Shown: in pieces, positions 1-8,241 of the stretch
Layout of the letters: every line of letters starts with the position of its first letter
How positions within the stretch are numbered: the first letter of the stretch is position 1
Source of the DNA: Terriglobales bacterium
Lineage (GTDB): Bacteria; Acidobacteriota; Terriglobia; Terriglobales; Acidobacteriaceae
Reading direction: 5' to 3'
Assembly (NCBI GenBank): GCA_030038475.1
Contig: JASHOU010000139.1
Coordinates: 1-41,119 of the forward strand
Length of the DNA: 41,119 bases
Program-made: the position numbers and the translations under genes
Notes under the pieces: generated by a model
What the model saw: only the letters and a program-made list of their open reading frames with translations
Told to the model about the DNA's origin: nothing
The model's database searches: none

Positions 1-149
1 CATTTTGGACCGATGATGTGTTCGCGACGGCCAAAACGCTGAAGTCGAAGGGAGTGGAGTTTGCTGCCGAACCGAAAAAGGAGGCGTGGGGAACGTCCTC
101 AATTTTCAAGGATGCGGACGGAAACCAGTTTGTGTTGGGGAGCAAGTGA
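1..149 (+). CDS. VOC/glyoxalase-fold protein, C-terminal fragment
   Basis: This is the last 48 codons of a gene entering from the left edge, read from base 3 to the TGA at 147-149. The visible peptide begins FWTDDVFATAKTLKSKGVEF and ends in FKDADGNQFVLGSK. An aspartate-rich turn (DADGN) followed by a short hydrophobic strand (QFVL) is the usual last beta strand of vicinal-oxygen-chelate proteins such as glyoxalases, dioxygenases and bleomycin-resistance proteins. The metal-binding first half lies outside the window, so the substrate cannot be inferred. Fold assignment is fairly safe; function is not. Confidence 0.75.
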   Translation, partial: FWTDDVFATAKTLKSKGVEFAAEPKKEAWGTSSIFKDADGNQFVLGSK

Positions 150-204
150 GAAGGCGCGACAGAAAGTCCGCGCGGCGCGCTCGGAGCGATGGCGGCAGTA
201 ACGA

Positions 205-942
205 TCAGGAGCGGCGCCGATAGAAAATGTTGAATTCGAATCCGGGATTCGGGGGGAAGATTTCCGCGATTTTGCGCAGGCGTTCGGCCATGGGAGCGGG
301 CGCCAGTAGCGGATAATCGCGCTCGCGCAGATCGTAGTAATCGATGTCGAGGAAGAGCGAGAGCAGGTAAATGGAAATTGCATCGGCGAAGCTGGCGGCG
401 AAATAGTCGTTCTTGTACTTCTCCACGTCAGGACCGTTGCCGGTCGCGAATTTGCGCGACTCCCAGGCGTCGAGCGAGGTTTCGCCTCGTACGCCGGATT
501 CGACTTGTTGCCAGGCCAGGTCGGCGAAATTCTGCGAGACTCCGGCGCGCTCGACTAGGGCGTGCCCCACGTTGATGTAGAACTCGAAAGCAACCGAAAA
601 CTTATCCTCCATCAAACGGGTCGAGATGAAGACGCACTGCGCGTCGCCTAAATTCAGGTTGCGATGGCAGACAGCATTGTCGCTGAGGGCAACATCGTAG
701 CGGTCGGCGATGACGGTCTGATCTCCCTCGGTCACGGTGAGCGGGACAAAATAATAAGCTTTGCGGCTGAGCGCGGAAGCCACGGACACGGGAACGGCGG
801 CAATCATGCGGTCGAGATCGTTGTCAGCAATATTAATCTCGCCCGAGCGGGCGTAGCAGATGCCGTTCGCGGCCTGGGAAACCGGACTGTTTTGCACGAT
901 CTCCGCGGGGCTGCGGGTGATCGCGGAGGCGGTTTGCGACAT
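205..942 (-). CDS. hypothetical protein, 245 aa
   Basis: I do not recognise this protein. It is 245 aa, mostly soluble in composition, with no signal peptide and no clear membrane segment. The middle has alternating strand-like stretches (AYYFVPLTV, CVFISTRLM, VAFEFYINVGHALVE). The C-terminal third is rich in Asp, Tyr and Leu (SIYLLSLFLDIDYYDL) and ends in FNIFYRRRS. The start ATG is at 942. It faces the VOC fragment tail to tail, with 55 bases between the stops, and is divergent from the membrane protein at 1047. No catalytic motif is visible. It is called as a gene because it is the longest consistent frame here and its composition is protein-like. Confidence 0.7.
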   Translation of the reverse strand: MSQTASAITRSPAEIVQNSPVSQAANGICYARSGEINIADNDLDRMIAAVPVSVASALSRKAYYFVPLTVTEGDQTVIADRYDVALSDNAVCHRNLNLGDAQCVFISTRLMEDKFSVAFEFYINVGHALVERAGVSQNFADLAWQQVESGVRGETSLDAWESRKFATGNGPDVEKYKNDYFAASFADAISIYLLSLFLDIDYYDLRERDYPLLAPAPMAERLRKIAEIFPPNPGFEFNIFYRRRS

Positions 943-1046
943 GGCTTATTGTAACGTATTAACGCGAGCGGGCAATTCAACGCTGGCGGCAATTGACAGC
1001 GCTCGGCGGGTCGCGAGCTTCGCGGCTGTTGGTGTAGGTTAAGTGC

Positions 1047-1343
1047 ATGGCTGAAAAGGATGCACGCGGTCCGCGATGGATTGGGATTCCGGCGCGCGTA
1101 TTCGCGATAACATTTCTGTTGACGGTGCTGACATTTGCGATCGCCTTGCTGCTGAGCATTCTGGGGACGGTGGTGTACTCGCAGGTGAAGCATGTCGCTC
1201 CCAACCTTACGTTTGCCTACCGGCATATTGCGTTTCCTTGCGCAATCACCGCGGGGGTAATCGTGCTGGTGCTGTCGCTGGGGATGGAAATTCGCCACTA
1301 CCGGCAAAGGAAAGCGCTGGAGGGAATCGCGCGAGTCAGTTGA
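1047..1343 (+). CDS. small membrane protein, 98 aa
   Basis: This is a 98-aa protein of unknown function. Two hydrophobic stretches are visible: residues about 15-42 (a long run of Leu, Ile, Ala and Val ending in LGTVVYSQV) and about 62-81 (FPCAITAGVIVLVLSLG). The C-terminal tail is basic (EIRHYRQRKALEG), which suggests a cytoplasmic C-terminus by the positive-inside rule. The ATG at 1047 follows a noncoding gap of about 100 bases after the divergent gene. It lies 31 bases ahead of the amidotransferase-like gene, so the two may be co-transcribed. There is no functional assignment. Confidence 0.65.
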   Translation: MAEKDARGPRWIGIPARVFAITFLLTVLTFAIALLLSILGTVVYSQVKHVAPNLTFAYRHIAFPCAITAGVIVLVLSLGMEIRHYRQRKALEGIARVS

Positions 1344-1374
1344 CCCTGGGCGAAACAAGCATGGATGCCGGGAA

Positions 1375-2199
1375 ATGCCTATGTCTGAGCAGAAAACGAC
1401 GGATTCAAAAGACAGCGCGCCGCGCATCGCCATTCCCGTGCCGCATTCGGGGGATCGCGAAGAAGATCGTGCGTATGCGGAACGCGTCCTGCCGCAGTAT
1501 GAAGAAGCGGTGCGCATGGCGGGCGGCGAACCGGTGCGCATCGAACTGAGTCAGACTCCGGCGCAGGTGACGAAACAGGTTGAAGGCTGCGACGCAGTTT
1601 TGCTTCCCGGCAGCCGGGCGGATGTGGATCCCCAGAAGTATGGAGCGGCGCGGCACGAAAAGACTGCGCCTGCCGATGCCAAGCGGGACGCGGTGGACGA
1701 GCTGTTGCTGCGCGACGCTTACAAAATGCGCAAGCCTGTACTGGGTATTTGTTATGGACTGCAGTCGTTGAACGTGTATCGCTCCGGGTCGTTGGTGCAG
1801 CACATCGAATCGGCGATCAATCATAGTCCGGGAAAGACGGTGGCGATGGCGCACACGGTAAGAATCGAGCCGGAATCGCGGCTGGCGCAGATTGTGAGTG
1901 CCTCGGCGACTAACGGAACGACAGTGGCGGTGAATTCCTCGCATCATCAGTCGGCGGAGCGAGCAGGCGACGGGTTGCGTGTGGTAGCGCGCTCTTCCGA
2001 AGACGGAATCGTCGAAGCGCTCGAGGGAAGCGCTCCCGAACATTTTGTGCTGGCGGTGCAGTGGCATCCAGAGCGGAGCGTGAACGGTGGGCCGGAAGTG
2101 TCGGAGTCGGCGAAAGCAATTTTCCGAGCGTTTGTTGAGGCGGCGAGGGCGAAGCATGCAGAACTGGCAACTGAGTCGGAGCCTGCCAGTAGCACGTAG
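1375..2199 (+). CDS. gamma-glutamyl-gamma-aminobutyrate hydrolase-like class I glutamine amidotransferase (peptidase C26)
   Basis: Protein of 274 aa with the class I glutamine amidotransferase fold. The nucleophile elbow is GICYG with Cys126, and the His/Glu pair of the triad is in WHPE (His231, Glu233). The stretch AVLLPGSRADVDPQKYG at about 74-90 and the SSHHQS segment near 188-193 match the PuuD-type family, which hydrolyses gamma-glutamyl amides such as gamma-glutamyl-GABA in polyamine breakdown. No polyamine genes are adjacent, so the true substrate is open. A second in-frame ATG at 1381 is an equally possible start. The C-terminal 20 residues are acidic and Ala-rich and probably disordered. 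Family confidence is high; substrate confidence is low. Confidence 0.88.
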   Translation: MPMSEQKTTDSKDSAPRIAIPVPHSGDREEDRAYAERVLPQYEEAVRMAGGEPVRIELSQTPAQVTKQVEGCDAVLLPGSRADVDPQKYGAARHEKTAPADAKRDAVDELLLRDAYKMRKPVLGICYGLQSLNVYRSGSLVQHIESAINHSPGKTVAMAHTVRIEPESRLAQIVSASATNGTTVAVNSSHHQSAERAGDGLRVVARSSEDGIVEALEGSAPEHFVLAVQWHPERSVNGGPEVSESAKAIFRAFVEAARAKHAELATESEPASST

Positions 2200-2230
2200 G
2201 TTTCATTTAAGTTTAGCAGTGAGTATCTCC

Positions 2231-2449
2231 ATGATTTCCGAAACACGATTGTTTGCTTTGGGCGTCGCCTGGTTGGGCGGGTGGGGACTTCTCTTCTTCA
2301 TCGACCCTAAATTAATCTGCCGACTAGGCAGAGTCAGAAACCCGACGTTGCAGCGACTAAGAATCGTCAAGACCATTGGAGCTGTCGAACTGGCGCTTGC
2401 GTTCGCGAGTTGTGCGCTGGTTGCCGTGTTCGGACTGCCGTCAAGGTGA
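2231..2449 (+). CDS. small membrane protein, 72 aa
   Basis: This 72-aa protein starts at ATG 2231 (MISETRLFALGVAWLGGWGL). Two hydrophobic segments are predicted by eye: about 8-25, and about 48-68 (IGAVELALAFASCALVAVFG). They are separated by a basic loop containing CRLGRVRNPTLQRLRIVK. The open frame extends back to 2087, but that part overlaps the amidotransferase gene and reads as an Arg-rich shadow, so the internal ATG is preferred. The gene follows the amidotransferase on the same strand by 31 bases. Function unknown. Confidence 0.6.
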   Translation: MISETRLFALGVAWLGGWGLLFFIDPKLICRLGRVRNPTLQRLRIVKTIGAVELALAFASCALVAVFGLPSR

Positions 2450-2488
2450 GAAAATTCAAAGAGGCGCTACCACCGGTGCGTTCGATAA

Positions 2489-2965
2489 CTAGCGCCGTTT
2501 CAACAAGGCCACGACATGCGCGACTACGGCATTCTCGGTTCCCGTGCCCTCGGGGGTTTTTGCCTTAATCCCCACGCAGTCTGCGGGAATTCCGCACAAC
2601 TGAGCAACGTGATTGCGAATCGCTTCCGCGTGAGGACCGATTTTTGGCGCGGCGAGAATCAGCGTGGAATCGAGATTCACGAGTTCGTAGCCGGCGGTCT
2701 TGACGCGCCGCAAAGCTTCCCGCAGGAACACGGCGGAATCCGCGTTCTTCCACTGCGGGTCGGAAGGCGGAAACAGCGATCCGATGTCGGGACCGGCGAT
2801 TGCGCCGAGCAGCGCGTCGGTGATGGCGTGCAACAGAACGTCGCCGTCGGAATGTCCGCCTAGGCCTTGATCGTGCGGCAGAGCGATGCCGCCGATCTTC
2901 AGCGGAATGCCGGGCTTGAATTCGTGAGAGTCGTAGCCGTAGCCGATGCGCATCTCAGGTTGCAT
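2489..2965 (-). CDS. ispF: 2-C-methyl-D-erythritol 2,4-cyclodiphosphate synthase
   Basis: This enzyme converts CDP-ME 2-phosphate to ME-2,4-cyclodiphosphate with release of CMP, the fifth step of the non-mevalonate isoprenoid pathway. The 158-aa length is typical. The metal ligands are visible as Asp12 and His14 (YDSHEF) and His46 in the DVLLHAITDALLGA helix. GGHSDGD and the C-terminal IKAKTPEGTGT motif (CMP/phosphate contact) are also present. Most homologues begin at the Met of MRIGYGYDSH, so the ATG at 2953 is a possible alternative start. It is the last gene of a yacL-like/ispD/ispF group and is separated from ispD by a 108-base gap full of short repeats. Confidence 0.95.
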   Translation of the reverse strand: MQPEMRIGYGYDSHEFKPGIPLKIGGIALPHDQGLGGHSDGDVLLHAITDALLGAIAGPDIGSLFPPSDPQWKNADSAVFLREALRRVKTAGYELVNLDSTLILAAPKIGPHAEAIRNHVAQLCGIPADCVGIKAKTPEGTGTENAVVAHVVALLKRR

Positions 2966-2983
2966 AAGTGGCGATCAGTGATT

Positions 2984-3082
2984 AGTGGCTGGTGATTAGT
3001 GATCAGTGACTAGCTGCCAGGCGCTAGCTGATTACCCACCGAACAGCACACAGGTGCAGCCAATCACAAATCACTAACCACT
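2984..3082. repeat. imperfect inverted repeat between ispD and ispF
   Basis: The arms are 2984-3005 and 3061-3082. The reverse complement of the right arm matches the left arm at 17 of 22 positions. The left arm is built from repeats of a phrase close to GTGATTAGTGATCAGTG, and further copies begin at 2973. A smaller palindrome, CTAGC/GCTAG, sits in the loop around 3010-3026. The element fills the whole gap between ispD and ispF. A transcript crossing it could fold into a long hairpin, but there is no U-tract, so it is not an obvious terminator. Confidence 0.6.
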
Positions 3083-3814
3083 ACCACTCTTTTTCAAATA
3101 AAACTCTGCCAGCTCCATATCGGCTGGCGTGGTAATTTTTATATTTTGCACTGAACCCATCACCACCATCACCGGCAAACCGGCACGCCCGATCAGAGAA
3201 GCCTCGTCGGTACCAAGGAAGCCGACTGCGATAGCGTCGTCGAAGGCTTTCTTCAGAATGCTGTAACGAAAACCCTGCGGAGTTTGCGCCATTACGATGC
3301 TGGCGCGCGGAATCGTGGTTTTTATGAGCGCGCCATCCGAGGTGCGTTCGACCTGTTTTACCGTATCTACTGCGGGCCAACCCGCGATGGCGGCTCCATG
3401 CTTGTGCGCAGCCTCAATTACGCTGGCAATGATGGCTTGGGTCACGAAGGGGCGAACCGCGTCGTGCACCAGGATGATGTCCTCGGAATCGGCCGCGGTC
3501 GAAGCCAGAGCAGCGGCTACAGAATCCTGGCGATGCTCGCCGCCTTCGACCAGCAGTACGGGCTTGCTGAGGATTTCCGGGAATTGCTTTTCGATCTGAC
3601 TGCGAAAGCCGGTGATTTCGTCGCCGCGCAATGCGACGATGATTTCCGAAACAGCAGGTGCGGCGGCAAATTTGCGCAGGGTGTGAATAAGAATCGGCAC
3701 GCCGCCCAACTCCTGGAACTGCTTGCTGGGAGCTTCTTTTCTGGACTTCGCGGTCGAGGGGCTGGCCATACGCGTGCCGAGCCCTGCCGCAGGAATTATG
3801 ACGATTACCTTCAT
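3074..3814 (-). CDS. ispD: 2-C-methyl-D-erythritol 4-phosphate cytidylyltransferase
   Basis: IspD joins MEP and CTP to give CDP-methylerythritol and diphosphate, the third step of the non-mevalonate pathway. The nucleotide-binding start IIPAAGLGTRM is at residues 6-16, followed by the Lys-Gln pair (SKQF). VEGGEHRQDSV, LVHDAVRPFV (CTP and metal contact) and the C-terminal GSVQNIKITTPADM are all family signatures. At 246 aa it is slightly long. A stretch of about 12 polar residues (ASPSTAKSRKEAPS) is inserted between the GxGTRM loop and the KQ motif, which normally follow closely. It lies upstream of ispF in the usual bacterial pairing. Confidence 0.95.
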   Translation of the reverse strand: MKVIVIIPAAGLGTRMASPSTAKSRKEAPSKQFQELGGVPILIHTLRKFAAAPAVSEIIVALRGDEITGFRSQIEKQFPEILSKPVLLVEGGEHRQDSVAAALASTAADSEDIILVHDAVRPFVTQAIIASVIEAAHKHGAAIAGWPAVDTVKQVERTSDGALIKTTIPRASIVMAQTPQGFRYSILKKAFDDAIAVGFLGTDEASLIGRAGLPVMVVMGSVQNIKITTPADMELAEFYLKKSGSG

Positions 3815-3950
3815 CGGGGGTGACTATAGTACAGCATTTCGGGTATAGCTGTGAGATGCCGCCGGATTCGCTGGCGATACTCGAACGCGACCTTCTTCTG
3901 CTGAGCAGCCGAAGGGGGCTTCGCTGAGTAAGGCCCAAACGACTCGAATG

Positions 3951-5072
3951 CTAGTCGGCGGCGGGACGTTCAACGACGGCCGGCGCTGTCTTTTTCGCCG
4001 GATCAGACGGCGGTCCCGTAATGCCCGATGGAACCGGTGCAGTCAGCGGGGCCGTCGACGTGACTTTGATATCGTGGCGGCTGATGCCGCGCTCATCCCA
4101 CTTGCCAAAGATCATCTTGCCGGCGGTGGTCTGCAAGACCGAGGTCACGGAGATGTCGATGGTCTTGCCAATCATTTTGCGGGCGTTGTCGACCACGACC
4201 ATGGTGCCATCGTCAAGATAGGCGACCCCTTGGTTGTATTCTTTGCCTTCCTTGAGGACAAAGACGCGCATCACTTCACCGGGCAGAACAATGGGCTTGA
4301 GCGAGTTGGCCAGTTCGTTGATGTTAAGCACAGCCACGCCCTGCAACTGCGCAACTTTGTTGAGATTGAAGTCGTTGGTGAGAATCTTGCCTTCGTAGAG
4401 CTTGGCCAGTTCGATGAGCTTCATATCGACTTCGCGGATGCTGGGGAAGTCGTCTTCGACGATCTGAATCTGAACCGAAGCGGTTTTTTGCAGACGCTGC
4501 AGAATATCGAGGCCGCGGCGTCCGCGATTGCGCTTGAGCGAATCGGCGGAATCGGCCACGAGTTGTAATTCGCGAAGCACGAACTGGGGAATGACAATGA
4601 GGCCGTCGAGGAAGCCGGTCTCGGCGATATCGGCGATGCGGCCGTCGATGATGACGCTGGTGTCGAGGATCTTATAACTTTTTTTGCCCGATTTTTCGCC
4701 GCCGAAGATTCCGCCGAGTGCCGCCAGGTTGAGCAGATCGCCCTTATTAGCGCCGACAGCCAATCCCACATACGCCATGATGAGCATGACCATGATCTGC
4801 AGGAAACTCTGGACGCGGCTGCCCGGTAGACTGTTACGAATGACGAGCGCGAAAAGGTAAGCGCCAAAGATACCCAGCACGCTGCCGATGGCCGCTCCAA
4901 TCAGGCGCTTGAGGCTCATCGCGCGCAGGCGCCACTCGAACACAATGATGGCGGTGCCTATCACGAGGCCGACGGCGAGAGTAGGAATTTGAGCCAGGCC
5001 GAACGGATTAATGAGAGAGCAGATAACACCAACGATAATGACAAATAGAAAGCGTATAAGTAGGACGTCCAC
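3951..5072 (-). CDS. membrane-anchored PIN/TRAM-domain protein (YacL-like)
   Basis: Protein of about 373 aa. The N-terminal 120 residues hold about four hydrophobic segments (near 2-20, 30-46, 57-77 and 90-107). A PIN nuclease-like domain at about 134-250 carries the acidic residues expected of the fold (Asp137 in [13 protein letters not shown], Glu168, Asp234 in LTNDFN). A TRAM RNA-binding domain follows at about 262-325. The tail is Pro/Ala-rich. The architecture matches Bacillus YacL, whose gene also sits just upstream of ispD and ispF. The biochemical role is not settled. The frame is open to 5102 with an ATG at 5099, but the GTG at 5072 has an AGAGG ribosome site 8 bases away, so I chose it. 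Confidence 0.88.
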   Translation of the reverse strand: MDVLLIRFLFVIIVGVICSLINPFGLAQIPTLAVGLVIGTAIIVFEWRLRAMSLKRLIGAAIGSVLGIFGAYLFALVIRNSLPGSRVQSFLQIMVMLIMAYVGLAVGANKGDLLNLAALGGIFGGEKSGKKSYKILDTSVIIDGRIADIAETGFLDGLIVIPQFVLRELQLVADSADSLKRNRGRRGLDILQRLQKTASVQIQIVEDDFPSIREVDMKLIELAKLYEGKILTNDFNLNKVAQLQGVAVLNINELANSLKPIVLPGEVMRVFVLKEGKEYNQGVAYLDDGTMVVVDNARKMIGKTIDISVTSVLQTTAGKMIFGKWDERGISRHDIKVTSTAPLTAPVPSGITGPPSDPAKKTAPAVVERPAAD

Positions 5073-5206
5073 GAGTAAGACCTCTCTCGGGGAAGGCATC
5101 AAGTGACGATTCCCGCCCCTGCTGGGTGCGCAGGTCGAATGATATTAAGAGCCCGGCGCCAGCGTTCAATTACGGAGCTGATAGGAAATTAAGAATTTTG
5201 CTCCGC

Positions 5207-5224
5207 GCCCGGTTAATACCGGGC
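5207..5224. repeat. perfect 7-bp hairpin downstream of ETF-QO
   Basis: GCCCGGT at 5207-5213 and ACCGGGC at 5218-5224 are perfect inverted repeats around a 4-base loop. The element lies 57 bases past the ETF-QO stop on the minus strand. No U-run follows on that strand, so it is a stable hairpin rather than a textbook intrinsic terminator. It may instead be a REP-like element. Confidence 0.5.
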
Positions 5225-5280
5225 TACAGCAAAAAGTGACGGGAGCAGTATATACCGGGTTGGGTAGGTGGACCAGTATC

Positions 5281-7023
5281 TTACATTCCATCGTAGTTTG
5301 GCCCGCCGCCGCCCTCGGGTGGAACCCAGGTAATGATCTGGTAGGGGTCCTGAATATCGCAAGTCTTGCAGTGCACGCAGTTAGCGGCATTCAGGCTGAT
5401 GCGTTTACCGTGCGGCGCGGCGGCATCGTCAACCATTTCGTAGACATTGGCGGGGCAGAAGTTCTGACAGGGGCTGGCAAACTCCTGGATGCAACGCTCA
5501 TTGCAGATATTGGTATCCTGAATCAACAAATGCGCGGGTTGATCCTCTTCGTGCTTGGTGCCGGAGTGATACAGGTCGGTGAGTTTATCGAAGGTCAGCT
5601 TGCCATCGCTTTTTGCCGGTCCGAGCAGTTGGGCTTCAGAGCCTCCGTTGGCGGGCAGATTGGCGATAGCCTGGAGGTTCTCGTATCCGGGATGCGAGGG
5701 CACGCGATTGCGCAGGCCGCCGGGAAAAATTTCTTGCAGCACGGTGTTGAACATTCCGGCGACCATGCCGTGTTGAAATCCCTGGTGGAAGTTGCGCACC
5801 GGCCACAGCTCATCTTGAATCCAGCTGGTTTCGACGCGGCGCTGCAACTTGCCCAGAGTCGCCGCCGAGGAATCGTTGTTCAGCAGAGCTTCAAAAGCCG
5901 TTTCCGCGGCTAACATGCCACTTTTTATGGCGAGATGGATTCCCTTGAGGCGCGCCGAGTTCAAAAAGCCGGCGGAGTCGCCGACGATCATCCATCCCTC
6001 TCCGCCGAGCGGCGGCAGCGACCACCATCCGCCATAGGGAAGCGACTTAGCGCCGTAACGGATCATTTTGCCGCCCGCGAGCAAATCGGAAATAAATGGA
6101 TGCTGTTTGAATGATTGCAAAACGTGCTGCGGATCGAGGCGCGGGTCGCGGTAATCGAGGCCGGTTACGAAGCCGAGCGAGACGATGGTATCTTTCGAGC
6201 TTTGAGCTTCCGATTCCGGATCGTGCGAGCCGTAAATCCATGCGCCGCCGTATTCTTGCGTGGTCAGCGGATAACCCATGGTGTAGATGACTTGCCCGGC
6301 CGCGATGCGTCCGGATGGGACTTCCCACAGTTCTTTTACCCCCACGCCATAAGTCTGCGGGTTGCGGTCCCGCATCAAGTCGAACTTCTGGATGAGTTGT
6401 TTGGTGAGCGATCCGCGGGTGCCTTCGGCGAGGACGACGATCTTCGCTTTCACGTCGTATCCCGGCTCGAAATTCGATTTTGGCTGGTTCTGTTTATCGA
6501 CCCCTTTGTCGTCGGTGCGCACGCCCCTGACTCGATTGCCTTCATACAGCAGCTCGGAGCCTGCGAATCCCGTGAAAATCGTGATTCCAGCTTCTTCGAC
6601 CTTGCTCGCCAGCCACTTGACGAATCGATTGATCGAGATGACATAGTTGCCGTGATCTTGCAGAGGCGGAGGCGTGACTGGAAGCCGGTAATGGCCGGTG
6701 CGGGTAAGGAAATAAACAGCCTCTTCGTGAACCACGGCATCGAGCGGCGCTTCGTTTTCGAATCCCGGCAGCAGTTCTTTCATGGAACGTGGATCGAGGA
6801 GCGCGCCGGAAAGGCAGTGCTGTCCGGCCTCGCGCGCTTTCTCGAGTACGTAAATATTCTCTTTACTCAGCGTTGACTCGGGATGGCGCCCATTGTGGCT
6901 ATCGATCAGCTGCGAAAGGCGCAGCGCGCACGCCATGCCCGCAGGTCCGCCGCCGACAATGACGACATCGGCGGGCATTTCGGGATGCTGAACGTCGGGG
7001 AGGGGTTTGCGGAAGATCAGCAT
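5281..7023 (-). CDS. electron transfer flavoprotein-ubiquinone oxidoreductase
   Basis: ETF-QO passes electrons from reduced electron-transfer flavoprotein to the membrane quinone pool, linking acyl-CoA and amino-acid dehydrogenases to respiration. It is 580 aa. An FAD-binding beta-alpha-beta motif (VIVGGGPAGM) is at residues 21-30. The GDSAGFLNSARLKGIHLAIKSG stretch is the second FAD contact. A C-terminal [4Fe-4S] domain has Cys523, Cys549, Cys552 and Cys555, the spacing expected of the family. Residues 340-350 (GGWWSLPPLGG) lie in the quinone-binding region. No ETF alpha or beta gene is in the window; an acyl-CoA dehydrogenase lies about 31 kb away at 38122. The ATG at 7023 has only a weak ribosome site. 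Confidence 0.95.
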   Translation of the reverse strand: MLIFRKPLPDVQHPEMPADVVIVGGGPAGMACALRLSQLIDSHNGRHPESTLSKENIYVLEKAREAGQHCLSGALLDPRSMKELLPGFENEAPLDAVVHEEAVYFLTRTGHYRLPVTPPPLQDHGNYVISINRFVKWLASKVEEAGITIFTGFAGSELLYEGNRVRGVRTDDKGVDKQNQPKSNFEPGYDVKAKIVVLAEGTRGSLTKQLIQKFDLMRDRNPQTYGVGVKELWEVPSGRIAAGQVIYTMGYPLTTQEYGGAWIYGSHDPESEAQSSKDTIVSLGFVTGLDYRDPRLDPQHVLQSFKQHPFISDLLAGGKMIRYGAKSLPYGGWWSLPPLGGEGWMIVGDSAGFLNSARLKGIHLAIKSGMLAAETAFEALLNNDSSAATLGKLQRRVETSWIQDELWPVRNFHQGFQHGMVAGMFNTVLQEIFPGGLRNRVPSHPGYENLQAIANLPANGGSEAQLLGPAKSDGKLTFDKLTDLYHSGTKHEEDQPAHLLIQDTNICNERCIQEFASPCQNFCPANVYEMVDDAAAPHGKRISLNAANCVHCKTCDIQDPYQIITWVPPEGGGGPNYDGM

Positions 7024-7183
7024 TCGGGCTGTTCGCTATTGCTTCTCAGCTTCTAATTCCTGTCTCGATGACAATTGCAGAGACCATGCCATCGCACAAA
7101 CTCGCACGCGAAACTCCTCCATGTTACGGGAATATAATACGGGAATCGGCACAGCGATGCATCGGCACTCGGTCTTCTCTTCT

Positions 7184-7513
7184 TCACCATTTCTTAAAAA
7201 TCACGGCGACGGCGGCGACGATCATCACGAAGCCCACGAGGTAATTCCACTTTAGCGGTTCACCAAGATATAGAACAGAGAAGGCCGAAAACACAGTCAA
7301 AGTGATCACCTCCTGAATCGTTTTCAACTGTGCCGCGGTGAACTCGTAGGAACCGATGCGGTTGGCGGGCACTTGGAAGCAGTATTCCGCAAAGGCGATG
7401 AGCCAACTGATGACGATGACCTTGAACAGCGCCGTGTTTCGATACTTCAAATGGCCGTACCAGGCGATGGTCATGAAGATGTTGGAGCAGCAGAGCAGAA
7501 GAATCGTTTTCAT
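7184..7513 (-). CDS. DUF486/DMT-type small membrane protein
   Basis: This is a 109-aa protein with four hydrophobic helices: near 2-17 (ILLLCCSNIFMTIAWYG), 28-45, 62-82 (an ITLTVFSAFSVLYLGEPL core) and 87-106. It ends in IFKKW. This matches the DUF486 family, small drug/metabolite-transporter-like proteins of half-transporter size. The open frame extends to 7549, but the Met at 7513 (MKTILLLCCSN) begins the first membrane helix directly and matches family starts. No function is established for the family. It is 161 bases upstream of ETF-QO on the same strand. Confidence 0.85.
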   Translation of the reverse strand: MKTILLLCCSNIFMTIAWYGHLKYRNTALFKVIVISWLIAFAEYCFQVPANRIGSYEFTAAQLKTIQEVITLTVFSAFSVLYLGEPLKWNYLVGFVMIVAAVAVIFKKW

Positions 7514-7582
7514 GCCGATATGTTGCCTGATCGAATGAGCCGTTTGCACTCGGAAAGTCGTGTGCGTGAGAATCGAGGCTGA

Positions 7583-7978
7583 TTACACAAGCTCGAAGCC
7601 AGGAAGTCGGAGCGCCTTTTGGTCAAATGTCAGCGTGTGAGTACATCCTGCGCGCCCTCCGAGCTCTGCGATTAGCGCGTCCGCGAACGATCCACTCCCC
7701 TGTTTTAGCGCAACCATGGCAGTGAAGACTTCCTGCTCGTTTTCGACCTCCAGAACCTCAACCTGAAGCAGGCGCTCGACAGCGGTTGCGATTTCCTGAG
7801 CTGTCAGACCATAAGCGCGATCAAGTACCCATACGGTTTCGACCATTGCCACGATGCTGACAAAGCCCGGATTCTTTAGTGTCAAACGACGTTCGAGAAT
7901 CTCCGTGGCCCTAGCTGACTGCGCCGGATCGTCCTGGGTGAGATAGCGTATCAGGACATTGGTGTCGAGCCCGATCAT
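7583..7978 (-). CDS. vapC: type II toxin, PIN-domain ribonuclease (VapC family)
   Basis: This is a 131-aa single PIN domain. The start MIGLDTNVLIRYL supplies Asp5. The other acidic residues of a PIN active site are visible as Glu47 (AMVETVWVL), Asp100 (GSFADALIAE) and Asp119 (LTFDQKA). VapC toxins are magnesium-dependent RNases that usually cut tRNA or rRNA and are held inactive by the partner antitoxin. The gene overlaps the antitoxin by four bases (ATGA), so translation is coupled. All four acidic residues are present, so the toxin looks intact. Confidence 0.92.
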   Translation of the reverse strand: MIGLDTNVLIRYLTQDDPAQSARATEILERRLTLKNPGFVSIVAMVETVWVLDRAYGLTAQEIATAVERLLQVEVLEVENEQEVFTAMVALKQGSGSFADALIAELGGRAGCTHTLTFDQKALRLPGFELV

Positions 7979-8232
7979 CGGCGTCGTCGCCGCGAATTTC
8001 GACCCAAGGCACCCTCCGCAACCGCCGAGGTCATTTGCTCGGTGGTCACGGGCCGGGCTTTTCGGGATTTGACCATACCACGTATCGCTGAAGCAGATAG
8101 TTTCGGCAATAGGACAACGCTGCCATCGGGATGGACGAAGAACTTAACCCGGTCACCGGGCTGCAGCCCAAGATGTTCACGAATAGGTTTGGGGATGGTA
8201 GCTTGGCCCTTGACGGTGATCGCCGATTCCAT
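7975..8232 (-). CDS. vapB: antitoxin with SpoVT-AbrB DNA-binding domain (VapB family)
   Basis: This is an 85-aa protein starting at ATG 8232 (MESAITVKGQATIPKPIREH). The first 45 residues are an AbrB/MazE-type swapped-hairpin DNA-binding domain with the usual QATIPKPIRE and LQPGDRVKF motifs. The rest is basic (KSRKARP, NSRRRRR) and should wrap the toxin. An upstream in-frame GTG/ATG near 8268 would run through the palindromic operator, so the later start, with GGAGAG 4 bases ahead, is preferred. It should repress its own promoter, alone or with the toxin. Confidence 0.9.
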   Translation of the reverse strand: MESAITVKGQATIPKPIREHLGLQPGDRVKFFVHPDGSVVLLPKLSASAIRGMVKSRKARPVTTEQMTSAVAEGALGRNSRRRRR

Positions 8233-8241
8233 CTTCTCTCC

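Noticed and set aside
804-1541. 245-aa open frame on the minus strand
   Set aside because: It overlaps the small membrane protein and the start of the amidotransferase gene; composition is that of a shadow.
1405-2157. 250-aa open frame on the minus strand
   Set aside because: It is antisense to the amidotransferase, which has its catalytic Cys, His and Glu.
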